A DNA stretch of 64,000 bases from Craspedostauros australis (Eukaryota; Bacillariophyta; Bacillariophyceae; Mastogloiales; Achnanthaceae): assembly GCA_026770025.1 (NCBI GenBank), contig JAMXDE010000005.1, forward strand, positions 2,728,001 to 2,792,000, given 5' to 3'. Below the pieces are notes generated by a model. It did not search any database. It was given only the letters and a program-made list of their open reading frames with translations, and had not been told where the DNA came from. Both the position numbers and the translations under genes were made by a program. This document shows positions 9,878 through 20,505 of the stretch, in pieces (the first letter of the stretch is position 1; each line of letters starts with the position of its first letter).

Positions 9878-12800
9878 ATGACAGGTCGGATGGCAAAGAT
9901 GATCCTTGCTATCTGTAGACCAATCATTCACACCCTATATCACATCATCACGTGGCTGTTGAAAACCACCGTTCAGCTCGTCATGACCGTGTCTGAATCG
10001 ATTGTGTGGGCGATTGAAGCACTAACTGCCTCGGAATCCCGGGAAATCATCCGTCGCCAATGCTTCAAGCGTCGCCGGCTCAAACCAAGCCGCAACAAAT
10101 GCAATCGAATCTATGCATACAGCACCAAGCATCGCCGAGCCAAAATAGTGACAAAAAGATCGACGGGTCATCTCACTCAGCTCTGGGCAATGCCTCTCCA
10201 AGCTCAATCCAAGCTTGAAAAGGACGACACAACGACTCCGAGGTTCGATTCAGATTCATTCGATATCGCAGTCGACAATTGCGCGTCCACATCCTTCACC
10301 AACACCCTTAGTGATTTCATCGGAAAACCCAATCGAGTCAATCATCAGGTCAGAGGTGTAGGACAGGCCCAAATCAAGTATACGGGCAGGGTAAAATGGT
10401 CGATACAAGATGACTTTGGAGTCAAGCACGATATCATGCTGGACAACGTAGCCTATCAGCCAGACTTACCATTCAGACTCCTATGTCCACAACACTGGGC
10501 ACAATCCAAAGGAGACCCAAACGGAACCGGATGCCTCACCCTTGGTGACAAAATGGAACTGTTTTGGGAACAACGACGACACAAGAAGACCATACCACTG
10601 AGCAAGTCAAACATCGGCATGCTCCAGTCGGCACCGGGAATCAAATGTTTCGTCACTTACTGCATGGCAAATAACATGCTCCCAGAGGTTACAGCAGAAC
10701 CCAATTTCGAGTCCAACATGGTCAGCGACGATGAATCGCTAGGTGAAACCACAAACCAAGGTGACATCATGGACTTCGAGGGAGACAGTGCATCGAAAGA
10801 ACAAGTCTCCCACCATTCATCAACTCTTCCGGCAACTCAACTCAAAACCAGTGTAGAGAGCCAACCAAATGAGCCAAACAACACACAGGAGAAAACCACT
10901 CCTATGCACATCGACTTTGGAGACTCACATCCAGGAAAATCCATCCACACGGACAACGAATATGCAGGCACTCATACGGCAGAAATGCTGAGAGTTCACT
11001 ATCGACTTGGTCATGTATCATTCAACAAAATGAAACACATGGCAGTCACAGGAGAACTACCAGCAAAATTCAAACACTGCCAAATACCAGTGTGCGCTAG
11101 TTGCTCATATGGAAAAGCCACCAAAAGGCCCTGGCGAACAAAATCCAAACAGCAGCGAGCAATCAAACCAGTCCTTATCAACAAACCAGGCGACTGCGTA
11201 TCCGTTGATCAACTCGAGTCTCCCACTCCAGGCTTCATCGGACAACTGAAAGGCAAACTTACCAATCAGAGATACAGAGCGGCGACCATATTCGTGGATC
11301 ACTACAGCAGACTCAGCTACGTGCACCTACAAAGAAGCACGAACGCAGAAGAGACACTGAACGCAAAGAAATCATTTGAGGCTTTCGCTCGCAGTTACCA
11401 CGTGCACGTCAAACACTACCACGCAGACAATGGGCGATTTGCAGAGAACTTGTGGAGGGATCACATCGACAGAACAGGTCAAACAATCACCTTTTGCGCC
11501 GCAGAGGCACACTTCCAAAATGGTGTTGCCGAACGACGCATCAGGGACCTCGTCGAGCCAGCTCGAACCATGATACTGCATGCTTCCATCAGGTGGAAAG
11601 CTGCAATGTCGATGGCACTGTGGCCATATGCTCTTCGCATGGCCAACGAAGTCATCAACTCATCTCCAATGATCAGACATCAGGGACAAACACCCATCGA
11701 GAAATTTACTGGCTCACAGGTCAGGCCTCAGTTGAAGCAATTCCACACCTTCGGATGTCCAACCTTCGTCCTCACCTCAAGGCTGGCATCAGGAGGGAGC
11801 CAACCCAAATGGCTGCCGCGCTCAAGACTCGGCATATACCTCGGAACATCACCAGTTCACGCCAAGTCCGTTGCTCTCATCCTCAACCCCAGAACAGGAT
11901 TGGTATCACCTCAGTTTCACATCAAGTGCGATGACATGTTTCAAACTGTGACTCCAAACTTGGACAATAACCACAGCAAATGGAAACAACTTGCCAAGCT
12001 AAGCCCACAACTTGGACACAGCAAAAGTAAGTCAAAACGCATTATGATGCCCGAGGGAGCTTCCGACCTTCACATTGACAAACCAACAATGACAGAACCA
12101 GCGTCAGACATCATCGAGACTCCGCAAACACAGGATTTCGAACCAGATGACGCGATTGGTCAGGAGTCACAACAAGCCACACCGACAACTGATGCAACCC
12201 AGATCAGCATAGGTGAACAACCATCGGAAATCAACGACAATCATCCAGCTAAAAGACTACATCCAACGAATACAACAACGGAACTCCGACGATCGAAACG
12301 GATAAGAACACCATCACGCAAAATGCTGGAGAACATCGAGACAGAAATGATTGCCGTTCCAGCAGCATACGAAGTGGCCAACTATCATTACGATCACACC
12401 AGCTTCGACATCACAGCCCATGACGACCCGCTCGCATTCGCAGCCAGCGCAGACCCAGATACAATGTACTATCACCAAGCAATGGCGCAACCAGATCGAG
12501 ACAAGTTCAAGGAGGCCATGCAGAAGGAGATCGATGCACATCATGACAACGGCCATTGGAAGTTGATTCCACGCAACCAGGTGCCAGAAGGACACAAGGT
12601 GCTGTCATCGGTATGGTCTATGAAACGAAAAAGGAGACTCAAGACAAGAGAAGTATACCGATGGAAGGCACGACTCAACGTCCATGGCGGCCAGCAAGAA
12701 AAAGGAATCAATTACTGGGAAACCTATTCACCAGTGGTTACCTGGATATCCATTCGGCTGGTGCTCATACTCAGCATCATGCTCAACTGGTACACCAAAC

Positions 12801-14077
12801 AGGTGGACTTTGTCCTAGCATATCCACAAGCAGATGTCGAAACCACTCTTTACATGGAAATACCAGCTGGAGTGCAACTGCAAGGAGGAGACAACAAGTC
12901 TCACGTCCTCCAACTCGTGAAGAATCTCTACGGACAGAAGCAAGCAGGGAGAGTGTGGAACAAACATCTACACAACGGGCTACTCGATATGGGATTCGTA
13001 CAAAGCCAGTACGATGACTGTGTGTACTACAAGGGAACAACGATATTCCTTGTGTACGTCGACGATGGAATTCTTGCAGGACCAGACAAGAAGCAAGTGG
13101 AAGCAATATTCGCCACAATGCAGTCCAAGTACAATATGACGGACGAAGGCGACATCACTGACTACCTTGGTGTGCACGTCACCAAGCTTGAAGATGGAAG
13201 AATCAAACTGGCACAACCACACCTCATCGATCAACTTGTGCAAGACGTCAACTTCAGACCAAATACTCGGCACCGAGATACTCCTGCACAATCAACCACC
13301 ATCCTCAACAAAGATGAAGACGGTCCACCACACAACGCAGCATGGCATTACCGCTCGGTGATTGGAAAGCTCAACTTCCTTGAGAAATCCACGAGAGGAG
13401 AAATAGCATACGCCGTACACCAAGCAGCCAGATTCTGCCAAGAACCAAAGAAGTCACACACCAATGCAGTTCATCACATCATCAGATATCTACGGACAAC
13501 CAGGGACCAAGGGATCATCCTCAATCCAAAAGACAAGGGCTTCGAATGCTATGCAGATGCAGATTTTGCAGGTTTGTGGAACAAAGACACAGCAGCCACG
13601 GATTCGAGCACATCCAAGTCCAGAACAGGCTACATCATCATGTTTGCAGGGTGCCCGGTGACATGGGCATCCAAACTTCAGACCGAAATCGCGTTGAGTA
13701 CCACAGAGGCAGAATACATCAGCCTATCAACAGCTCTACGCGAGGTCATACCCATGATGCACATGATGCAAGAGATGTGCAACTTGGGCATCACACCAAA
13801 CAGTTACAAGCCCAAGATATACTGCAAAGCATTCGAAGACAACTCAGGTGCTCTCGAGATAGCCAAAACGCCAAAGATGAGACCCAGGACCAAACACATC
13901 AACATCAAGTATCATCACTTCAGGCGATATGTCGAGAACAAAATGATTGAGATCCTACCCATCTCATCGCAAGAGCAACTTGCGGACCTGTGGACCAAAC
14001 CACTGCCATCGGACATGTTCAAAAGATTCACATGGCTCACCATGGGATGGAAACCAGGCAAACCAGCATCCGAGTGA
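9878..14077 (+). CDS. pol: Copia pol polyprotein: protease, integrase, RT, RNase H (element 1)
   Basis: This 1399-residue polyprotein is fully open. After a hydrophobic segment (residues about 8-50), the protease shows VDNCAS at residue 132-137, where most copia proteases have D(S/T)GAS; the catalytic Asp is kept. The integrase has an HHCC zinc finger (HYRLGH...CASC) and a DDE core, with VDQ, HADNG and NGVAERR as the three acidic positions. The reverse transcriptase has the copia-type entry (WKARLNVHGG, NLYGQKQAGRVW) and the catalytic YVDD at about 1060-1063. RNase H shows YADADFAG, STTEAEY, EDNSGAL and LADLWTKPL. No catalytic block is broken, so the element may be autonomous. Confidence 0.95.
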   Translation: MTGRMAKMILAICRPIIHTLYHIITWLLKTTVQLVMTVSESIVWAIEALTASESREIIRRQCFKRRRLKPSRNKCNRIYAYSTKHRRAKIVTKRSTGHLTQLWAMPLQAQSKLEKDDTTTPRFDSDSFDIAVDNCASTSFTNTLSDFIGKPNRVNHQVRGVGQAQIKYTGRVKWSIQDDFGVKHDIMLDNVAYQPDLPFRLLCPQHWAQSKGDPNGTGCLTLGDKMELFWEQRRHKKTIPLSKSNIGMLQSAPGIKCFVTYCMANNMLPEVTAEPNFESNMVSDDESLGETTNQGDIMDFEGDSASKEQVSHHSSTLPATQLKTSVESQPNEPNNTQEKTTPMHIDFGDSHPGKSIHTDNEYAGTHTAEMLRVHYRLGHVSFNKMKHMAVTGELPAKFKHCQIPVCASCSYGKATKRPWRTKSKQQRAIKPVLINKPGDCVSVDQLESPTPGFIGQLKGKLTNQRYRAATIFVDHYSRLSYVHLQRSTNAEETLNAKKSFEAFARSYHVHVKHYHADNGRFAENLWRDHIDRTGQTITFCAAEAHFQNGVAERRIRDLVEPARTMILHASIRWKAAMSMALWPYALRMANEVINSSPMIRHQGQTPIEKFTGSQVRPQLKQFHTFGCPTFVLTSRLASGGSQPKWLPRSRLGIYLGTSPVHAKSVALILNPRTGLVSPQFHIKCDDMFQTVTPNLDNNHSKWKQLAKLSPQLGHSKSKSKRIMMPEGASDLHIDKPTMTEPASDIIETPQTQDFEPDDAIGQESQQATPTTDATQISIGEQPSEINDNHPAKRLHPTNTTTELRRSKRIRTPSRKMLENIETEMIAVPAAYEVANYHYDHTSFDITAHDDPLAFAASADPDTMYYHQAMAQPDRDKFKEAMQKEIDAHHDNGHWKLIPRNQVPEGHKVLSSVWSMKRKRRLKTREVYRWKARLNVHGGQQEKGINYWETYSPVVTWISIRLVLILSIMLNWYTKQVDFVLAYPQADVETTLYMEIPAGVQLQGGDNKSHVLQLVKNLYGQKQAGRVWNKHLHNGLLDMGFVQSQYDDCVYYKGTTIFLVYVDDGILAGPDKKQVEAIFATMQSKYNMTDEGDITDYLGVHVTKLEDGRIKLAQPHLIDQLVQDVNFRPNTRHRDTPAQSTTILNKDEDGPPHNAAWHYRSVIGKLNFLEKSTRGEIAYAVHQAARFCQEPKKSHTNAVHHIIRYLRTTRDQGIILNPKDKGFECYADADFAGLWNKDTAATDSSTSKSRTGYIIMFAGCPVTWASKLQTEIALSTTEAEYISLSTALREVIPMMHMMQEMCNLGITPNSYKPKIYCKAFEDNSGALEIAKTPKMRPRTKHINIKYHHFRRYVENKMIEILPISSQEQLADLWTKPLPSDMFKRFTWLTMGWKPGKPASE

Positions 14078-14086
14078 ACGAGGGAG

Positions 14087-14512
14087 TGTGGGATTGTATG
14101 GTGTCTGAGGGTCAGAAACAAATGGAACCCTAGCCTAATGCCCCAGGCAACATCATTCTTCACAGCGGATCCAGGAGCAGAAGCCTGATTGGTTTATTTG
14201 AAATCCTGTCAGCCAATGATATCAAAACACGAATGCACGATTACTTTGGGAATCAAGAAGAGCCGAACACAGGTCAACTCATCGATACACAAATTTCGCA
14301 CGATCAAATCATCGATGCACAAATCATGCACGATCAAATCAACGATGCACAAACCATGCACAATTCAAATCAATGATGTACAATCCATGCATCATCTGCT
14401 TACAATTTTGTTAGTCTCTTAGTTGCAAACCACCTCTCTGAGTTACTAATAGTTTACAGAGCCAGGCAGTATCCTCTTCCAAATCAGTCGAATCTACTGC
14501 TGGAAAACAACA
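14087..14512 (+). repeat. Right LTR of element 1
   Basis: This is the same sequence as 7729-8154. It is preceded by the purine tract at 14080-14086 that would prime plus-strand synthesis, and followed by the right target duplication CCCGA at 14513-14517. Confidence 0.95.
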
Positions 14513-14517
14513 CCCGA
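14513..14517 (+). repeat. Target-site duplication, right copy (CCCGA)
   Basis: Matches 7724-7728. Restoring a single copy reconstitutes the empty site of the host locus. Confidence 0.85.
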
Positions 14518-14693
14518 TCCTTGCATTCACGTTATCCATCGTGTTTTTGTTCGTTTCGTTGATGGGATGGAAGCACGCTGCAAAAGAAGTGTTGGGTGGA
14601 CCGCGTGCAAAGTGCCAGAAATGAATGATTTCTCCGAACTCCAGACGTCAGTTGAAATCGTATCTTCTGTTTGTGATGTTGACACCTTTGGTG

Positions 14694-14701
14694 TGACGTC
14701 A
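14694..14701. promoter_or_regulatory. Perfect CRE palindrome TGACGTCA
   Basis: The palindrome lies about 200 bp upstream of the plastid-protein start at 14900, with a partial site (GACGTCA) near 14644. In diatoms, TGACGT-type elements bound by bZIP factors are known to mediate CO2/cAMP and light control of photosynthesis-related genes. Function here is inference from position and match. Confidence 0.4.
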
Positions 14702-14899
14702 AGCACAGTGCCAATCTCGGCTCTGCTTTTTGAGACGCGAAGCCGCTCATCGCGGCAACAGCCAAACGCATCGTCAAGCCACAAATACGATACCTTCGAG
14801 AGAATCATCCACAACAACAAGCACACCCTCATCGCACTCCTCTCCATACCAGTACATACGCTCCACGGAGTACAAGTTCTCCGTCTTCGCTGCATCAAC

Positions 14900-15809
14900 A
14901 TGAAACAAGCACCCGCTATCTCTCTCTTCCTCGTCCTTGCCTCCGCAGAGGCGTTCGTGACGACAGGACGATCTTCCCCATGCTGCGGGCTTCGGACCGA
15001 CCACGTCCAAGTGGCAAGCAGCGTCGTGGACAATGCCGAACACGATGACCGACGCATCATGTCACGGCGCGATTGGGTCGGTATGATGTCATCGGCTGCA
15101 TTTGTGATCCCTGCTGTGACTGCGCCAAGGTCTGCGGAAGCACAGGCGATGGATTCATGTAAGTCGCGTTCGTGTTGCTGTCGTCAAAGTGAATGAGCGC
15201 ATGCGTGAGATGTATGGACGTGCCAATTCACAAAGAAAATGCTCACGACGCATGCTTGTCAATCGAACATTCAACACGCAATACAATTGCGGATGGTATT
15301 CTGCACACTCCAACCCCCATCATTCTCCTGTTCCGCGATATTCTACAACACAATTCTTCGTTTTTATCCTGCCACTCTGATACTCCGGCATTAATTGGAC
15401 TCTACAAATACTTTGCCGCATTGCATCATGGACAGCGTCGGTGTACATGGCCGACTCTATCAAGACCATGGACATGGGCCTTCCATCGTATGGGACCATT
15501 TCCAATCCAAAGGCGAACAGCGAAACGCTCACGACCGAGTACGAGGAACCGAAGGAAGCCAAGGTGAAGAAGGAGAGATCCAAGCCAAGTCCCAAAGACG
15601 ATTCAGACGAAGGTGAAAACCCGCTCGCGTTCGTGCTTCCATCGATGAACAAGAGCAACAAGAAGCCAGCAAAGGCAGCGCCCGCACCCTCCGCGCCGAA
15701 ACCAAAGGCCGAGAAAGAGAGCAGTCCGCAGTACGAGATCGTTGACTTTTCCCTCCCATCGTACTCAGGTGAAACCGGTGCGAAGCAGAAGAGTGTGTTC
15801 AGCTTGTAG
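14900..15809 (+). CDS. Probable thylakoid-lumen protein, function unknown
   Basis: I place two exons, 14900-15158 and 15436-15809, joined across GTAAGT...CAG, giving about 210 residues. The N-terminus has a signal peptide ending AEAFV, the A|F motif that sends proteins into diatom plastids. A second targeting signal follows: twin arginine (MSRRDWVGMMSSAAFVIPAV) ending in an AEAQA-type site, as in Tat-dependent lumenal proteins. The mature part contains two similar segments, MGLPSYGTISN and FSLPSYSG, separated by a Lys/Pro/Ala-rich linker, and ends KQKSVFSL. No known domain is recognised. It could be an accessory photosystem or lumen protein of chromists. Targeting is well supported; the function is not. 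Confidence 0.75.
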
Positions 15810-16669
15810 ATCCTCATGTATCAGATCCAGAGGCAGACGGGTTGGACCGCCCAGGTGTGTGTTGCCAACCAGTCACTTGGTTAGCCAATCAATCAATCAA
15901 TCAATCAGACACGTCAATGCAGACACACCAACCCAGCGTGAAGTAGAGTGGAGAGTACCGAATACACCGCTCCATGGCCGTTGCAGCGCATCGGGTGCAT
16001 GTCATAAAGCTAGAGGAAGCGCTTGCATTGCTGCCTCGGGCAGAGCAGTTCGACACAGCTTAGTGTTCTTTTGACACCGCCAGGCTGAACAGAACAGTAC
16101 TTACTAATGGAACATCATTCCACAGTATTCAGACCGAAAGAGTGATGCAGCACAGCGGTACAAGCATACTGATGGTGGGCGAGACTAGAGCAAATGTAAT
16201 AATATGAGTGTGTGAGGTGCCGAGAGATGGGGAGAATGAATGAGAGGAAGAGAAAGGTGCAGGTGGTGTCCATCTTGTCTTGGGTTGGCTTGACTTCGTT
16301 CTGATCGCGTTGGACGGATTGATCGAGAAAAAGGAACCCGGAGGTTTCGAAATTTGAGTGTTTGATACCATCGAATTCGTACTAGTTATCGTGTCCTTGT
16401 TTTCGTAGTACCCTCCATAGTACCTAATTTGCTCCATTCGCATCGTTGACACCAAACAACTGATGTCAGCGAGAAAGAAATCTGTGTTCTGCGCGGCACG
16501 GTTGGCACTCCCATCCACCAGATCCAAAAGGGAAACAGAAAGAGAGAAGATCCGATCACATCCGAACACATCCGGACACATCACACAAAACCCAAATACC
16601 GGATCAAAGCAAAGAAACCAGCAGCAGCAGCAGCAGCAACAGCAACTCGCCTCTCTCTTGATAACCAAC
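15810..16669. other. Gap with short simple repeats before the cyclophilin gene
   Basis: This holds a TCAA microsatellite at about 15884-15907 and a CAG/CAA tract at 16618-16645 just upstream of the next start codon. The 260-codon frame on the minus strand here has no recognisable domain and runs through the cyclophilin leader and first exon, so I treat it as chance. Confidence 0.4.
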
Positions 16670-19223
16670 ATGAAGATCGCAACGATGATTTCCGGAGCCC
16701 TCTTTGCCACCACCACATCTGCCTTTGCGCCACGCACCAACGTGGCCTTCCACCATGCCACCCGTGCATTCTCCCGCTCCGCCAGCGCCATGATGGCTGG
16801 CAACCCACAGGGTACGTTTGGACGGTCAAGATGTCTGCCTTCGCAGCGGTCCCGCTGATTCGTTGCCGGAGTTCTGTTTGCTCTCCGGCTGCGAAAGCCG
16901 ACGAACGTCATGCCATGCCGAGCAGTTGCTTCGCTCTTGGTGACTGATGGATTGGTTGGTTGGTTGGTTAGTTGGCAAATGAGTCAAGTTGGCGGATACC
17001 AGCGAACGGAGGCGGTCATATCCATGATCATGAATGTTGTTGCGCCCTGCTTCACCCATCAACTCCAGTGCTCATACCACACACGTACGCATGGCGTTTC
17101 ATACGATGAGATGTGGTACAACAGTTTATTCTGACTGAAGATCCGTTCCTTCTTTCTTTCTGTCTTTCCTTCTCTTGTCTTGATTCTGCACTGATTTGGA
17201 CGTGACAAACACATGCTGCGGTTCGTACATGCTGGTATCCAGTCTTCTTTGATATGGAAGTCGGTGGCGAAGAAATTGGACGCATCACCTTCGAGCTGCG
17301 TGCCGATGAAGCCCCAATTACCGCCGAGAACTTCCGTGCCCTTTGCACCGGAGAGAAGGGATTTGGATACAAGGTGCGCAGAATGGCAATGAAAATGAAG
17401 ATGGGTGCATGGTTTTGTTGTGTGACCAATGGTTTGCGTGTGCCTTGGGAGAGGATGAATGGGTGATGTGTTGGCGATCGACACGATGATATGCATTCAG
17501 CACGCTCTGCGCTTGCTGGGATGGCCCGCAGAATTGGTGATCCAGCGCCGATACGCGCGGTACTCTGCTCTGGGACGGCACGTTTATGCGAGGCTTTGCA
17601 CAATCGAATGTGATCCAATCTGCGAACTAACCTTGTGACGAAATCTCGTGCATCCGCCACAACCACAAAACTACCATGTACAAATGCACGGACACGTACG
17701 CGCTTGCTCTTCTTCACTCTATACTTGCTTTGACTCAGGGATCATCCTTCCATCGTGTCATCCCACAATTCATGTAAGTTCATCTCTCGTATCGTATCAA
17801 GTCCAAGACATCGTTCTGATGTGCTCTGTGGTCCCTTTTTGCGGTCTACAGTGGGTGGAGTTGATGCCAAAGCTCAAGCACTCTCCACAACACAAGTGCC
17901 CCTGTCACCTTCGTAATGATCGTAACGATCCTCGCTATTTCTGTCTCGATCATCGCTCACATCGAATCCCATCACGACATTCCTCTTGTCTTCGTTCTCT
18001 CGCTTCTTCGCTCCCTTTTTCAGGTGCCAAGGAGGTAAGTACGCCGCCTACTGTAGAACGTTGACTCATAGATTGCACGGAAGATGGATGCGTGTAGCTG
18101 CTCACAGTACTGTACGAGCATGGCGGAGTCTGTGGTTTTATGCGATCCTGTGCTCTGCTGCGTGCCGTTCTTACGACATGTACCGAACACAACCAACATG
18201 AATGGAAGCAACAGCAACGGCAGAAATGAACTGGATTCTCACACTTTGGCTCGCTCAACTCTTATCCGTTTCAACCTTACCAGGCGACTTCACCAACCAC
18301 AACGGAACTGGTGGAAAGAGCATCTACGGAGGTAAGTCACGTTGCTTTGATGATTCGATGATTTTATGTGGGATGGTAACCATCCACTCTTTTGATCGAA
18401 GGCAGCTGCTTCGTCCATCATGTAGCCGGCAGATCGCGCCTGATGAACTCCTCGTCGAGGATGGTTTTTGCTCACACTATTGCTTTACTCGCAACGCTTC
18501 GTTCGTTCCCGCAGAAAAATTCGATGATGAGAACTTCACTCTGAAGCACGTGGGCAAAGGAATCCTTTCCATGGCTAACGCTGGGCCCAACACAAACGGA
18601 TCGCAGGTAAGTTGGGATTCAGCGGTGCGCAGATGATTGAAACCGAGTTCGTCCAGACTCTCATCTTTCTCACCACCTCTACTGTTTCTTCCTTCGAAAA
18701 CGCTGCTCCCCCGACTCGTACGCAGTTCTTCATCTGCACTGTCGACACCCCATGGTTGGATGGCCGGCACACTGTGTTCGGAAAGGTCGTAGGTATGTAA
18801 ACTACACAATGAACGGATACTCTGCGAGGGTATGGAATCTCCACGGGCTCTGATTTGGACTCTGCCAAGAACTGATCAGTGTGGAGCACGTTGGGGATTT
18901 GTTTTTGAGCGATGTTCGTGTTCAAGGTGATGGTCCAAACGAAGATCTCGACCACCGGCATTGTGATTTTATCATGCCCGTATGTCCACAAGACGATGCA
19001 CCCAATTGCAACAAGTCCTCTCACTCACTCTCACACACACACACACCATTGATGCTTGCCCATCGTTCTGCCAATACTGACTCATCTTGTTTTTCTCTTT
19101 TTCTGATAATAATGGTTACTCCTCGCAGACGGCCTTGATGTCGTCGACAAGATCGAGGAGGTTGGATCGCAGAGCGGAGCCACCAGCGCCTCTGTGGTCG
19201 TCAAGGACTGCGGCGAGGTGTAG
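16670..19223 (+). CDS. Plastid-targeted cyclophilin (peptidyl-prolyl isomerase), eight exons
   Basis: Eight exons can be joined with no frame break: 16670-16811, 17243-17373, 17739-17773, 18024-18034, 18284-18331, 18515-18606, 18726-18792 and 19129-19223. This gives 206 residues, and every intron is GT-AG. The product is a cyclophilin-type proline isomerase that assists protein folding. Visible family blocks are [36 protein letters not shown] with the catalytic Arg and Phe, NGSQFFICT, and [12 protein letters not shown]. The N-terminus [21 protein letters not shown] is a bipartite plastid presequence with the ASAFAP-type motif. Exon 4 is only 11 nt and supplies the centre of MCQGG. The gene is intron-rich compared with its neighbours. 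Confidence 0.93.
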
Positions 19224-20505
19224 TCAGACTCAACGTAAAGTCTCCTTCATCACCGGCAGAAGAACGAAACACAGCGACGGCAATGGCAGCAGCAAGCGAG
19301 AAGCGATAAACGACGACCAAATGCGCTGGTATTGTAGCGACGCAGTGGCTTCGTGAATTACTCGAACAATGTGACAAACATCGGTTTGGACGTTGAACGG
19401 AATGGAGAGTGGGCAGGATTTGAAGCGCAGATACCCCACGACGTAAAGCCTAGCAACTCTCAACACCACATCATCCCCATCTTATGATCCGCATGGACGA
19501 TGATCTCTTCTGCGGAACCAGCGCGCTATCTTGGTATTGCTCTCCCCATCAGTTTTCTATTCATCAACGTGTCGAGGGCAGTCGATATTACGAAATGCTT
19601 TTGAACGTCTTCGGTATTGGGACTTGCACACAAGGAACAGTGTCGCTTTCCATCGTCTATCGTCCGCGCAATCACTCTCCTCCAAACGCTTGGGGGTCGC
19701 CTCAACATGAACATCAGCACCCATCTCCGCCACCGAAACGAGACAGCTGGCGGACGAACAGATTAGAGTGAAAGTGGAAGTGAAAGCGAGGGGCCTGGTT
19801 GATTGCTTGGTTTGCGGTCTGGTCATTTTGCGTCGATGCTTCACAATCACGTCGCGCTGTACTGTCTGGAGGAGTATTCATCGCCCATGGTCGCAAGGCT
19901 CTCCCTTGTTCTTTGCCCTTCTTGATGTCGGTTTTGCCAGCGGTCAAGTTGCTAAGCACAGTTTACCAAAATGTGACGGACTGGTATCTTCGTCTGGTGC
20001 TCCGAACGTCACGACTCGGCCATGGTGAGCGTTTGGGCCGTTGGCGTGGAACAAATCAAATCGCCACCAAGCACGCAACGCGAATCTTGAGGGTACTCGA
20101 TTAGCCCTTTATTCAAAGATGCGAAACCAAACGCCCGTGAAAACGGGCGTTTCGCATGCAATGCGTGGCGCGCTTGTGACACTCGTCACAGAAGGAAAAC
20201 GAATTGATTGGTGGGAGGCGTTGCGCGGCATCAAACAAGATTCCTGAACTGGCACAACTGCCACCACTCTGCAGTGGCAGCATTGGTGTGCTGGGGTCGC
20301 CAGACTCGCGCCGTCTTCATTCTTTGCCGCAAAGGTTGGTGGCAACGACAATACCAATAGCAATAGCGACAGCAACAACAACATCACCAACAATACGAAG
20401 AATAGGCGGACCACATCAGCATTCTCTCGAGTAGTTCCCTCGACAACATTCACCACCAGGAGACCACGCTCCCCGTACATACAATTCATCTGTGTATAGT
20501 ATGAC
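19224..20505. other. 1.3-kb intergenic region with a hairpin
   Basis: No convincing gene is visible. A strong inverted repeat lies at 20121-20156 (separate entry). The rest contains only overlapping short frames. Confidence 0.4.
20121..20156. repeat. Perfect-stem inverted repeat
   Basis: AACGCCCGT and ACGGGCGTTT flank a short GAAA loop. An outer GCGAAA/TTTCGC pair extends the stem, interrupted by a small CCAAA bulge on the left arm. No gene is assigned to it. Confidence 0.6.

Larger units (their letters stand above)
7729..14512 (+). mobile_element. Complete Ty1/copia LTR retrotransposon (element 1)
   Basis: The 6.78-kb element has every expected part: two 426-bp LTRs that read identically throughout, TGT...ACA ends, a 5-bp target duplication (CCCGA), a sequence able to act as primer-binding site directly after the left LTR, a purine-rich tract (GAGGGAG) directly before the right LTR, and long intact gag and pol frames. 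LTRs are identical at insertion and then diverge, so this copy is young. The pol order protease, integrase, reverse transcriptase, RNase H defines the copia superfamily. It sits between an HSF gene and a plastid-protein gene without breaking either. Gag and pol share one frame with one intervening UGA. Confidence 0.95.

Noticed and set aside
14189-14422. 77-codon frame inside the LTR, same in both LTRs
   Set aside because: Its repetition only reflects LTR identity; it follows the 30-bp tandem units.
20121-20156. Bacterial-type intrinsic terminator
   Set aside because: The context is eukaryotic and no T-run follows the stem.
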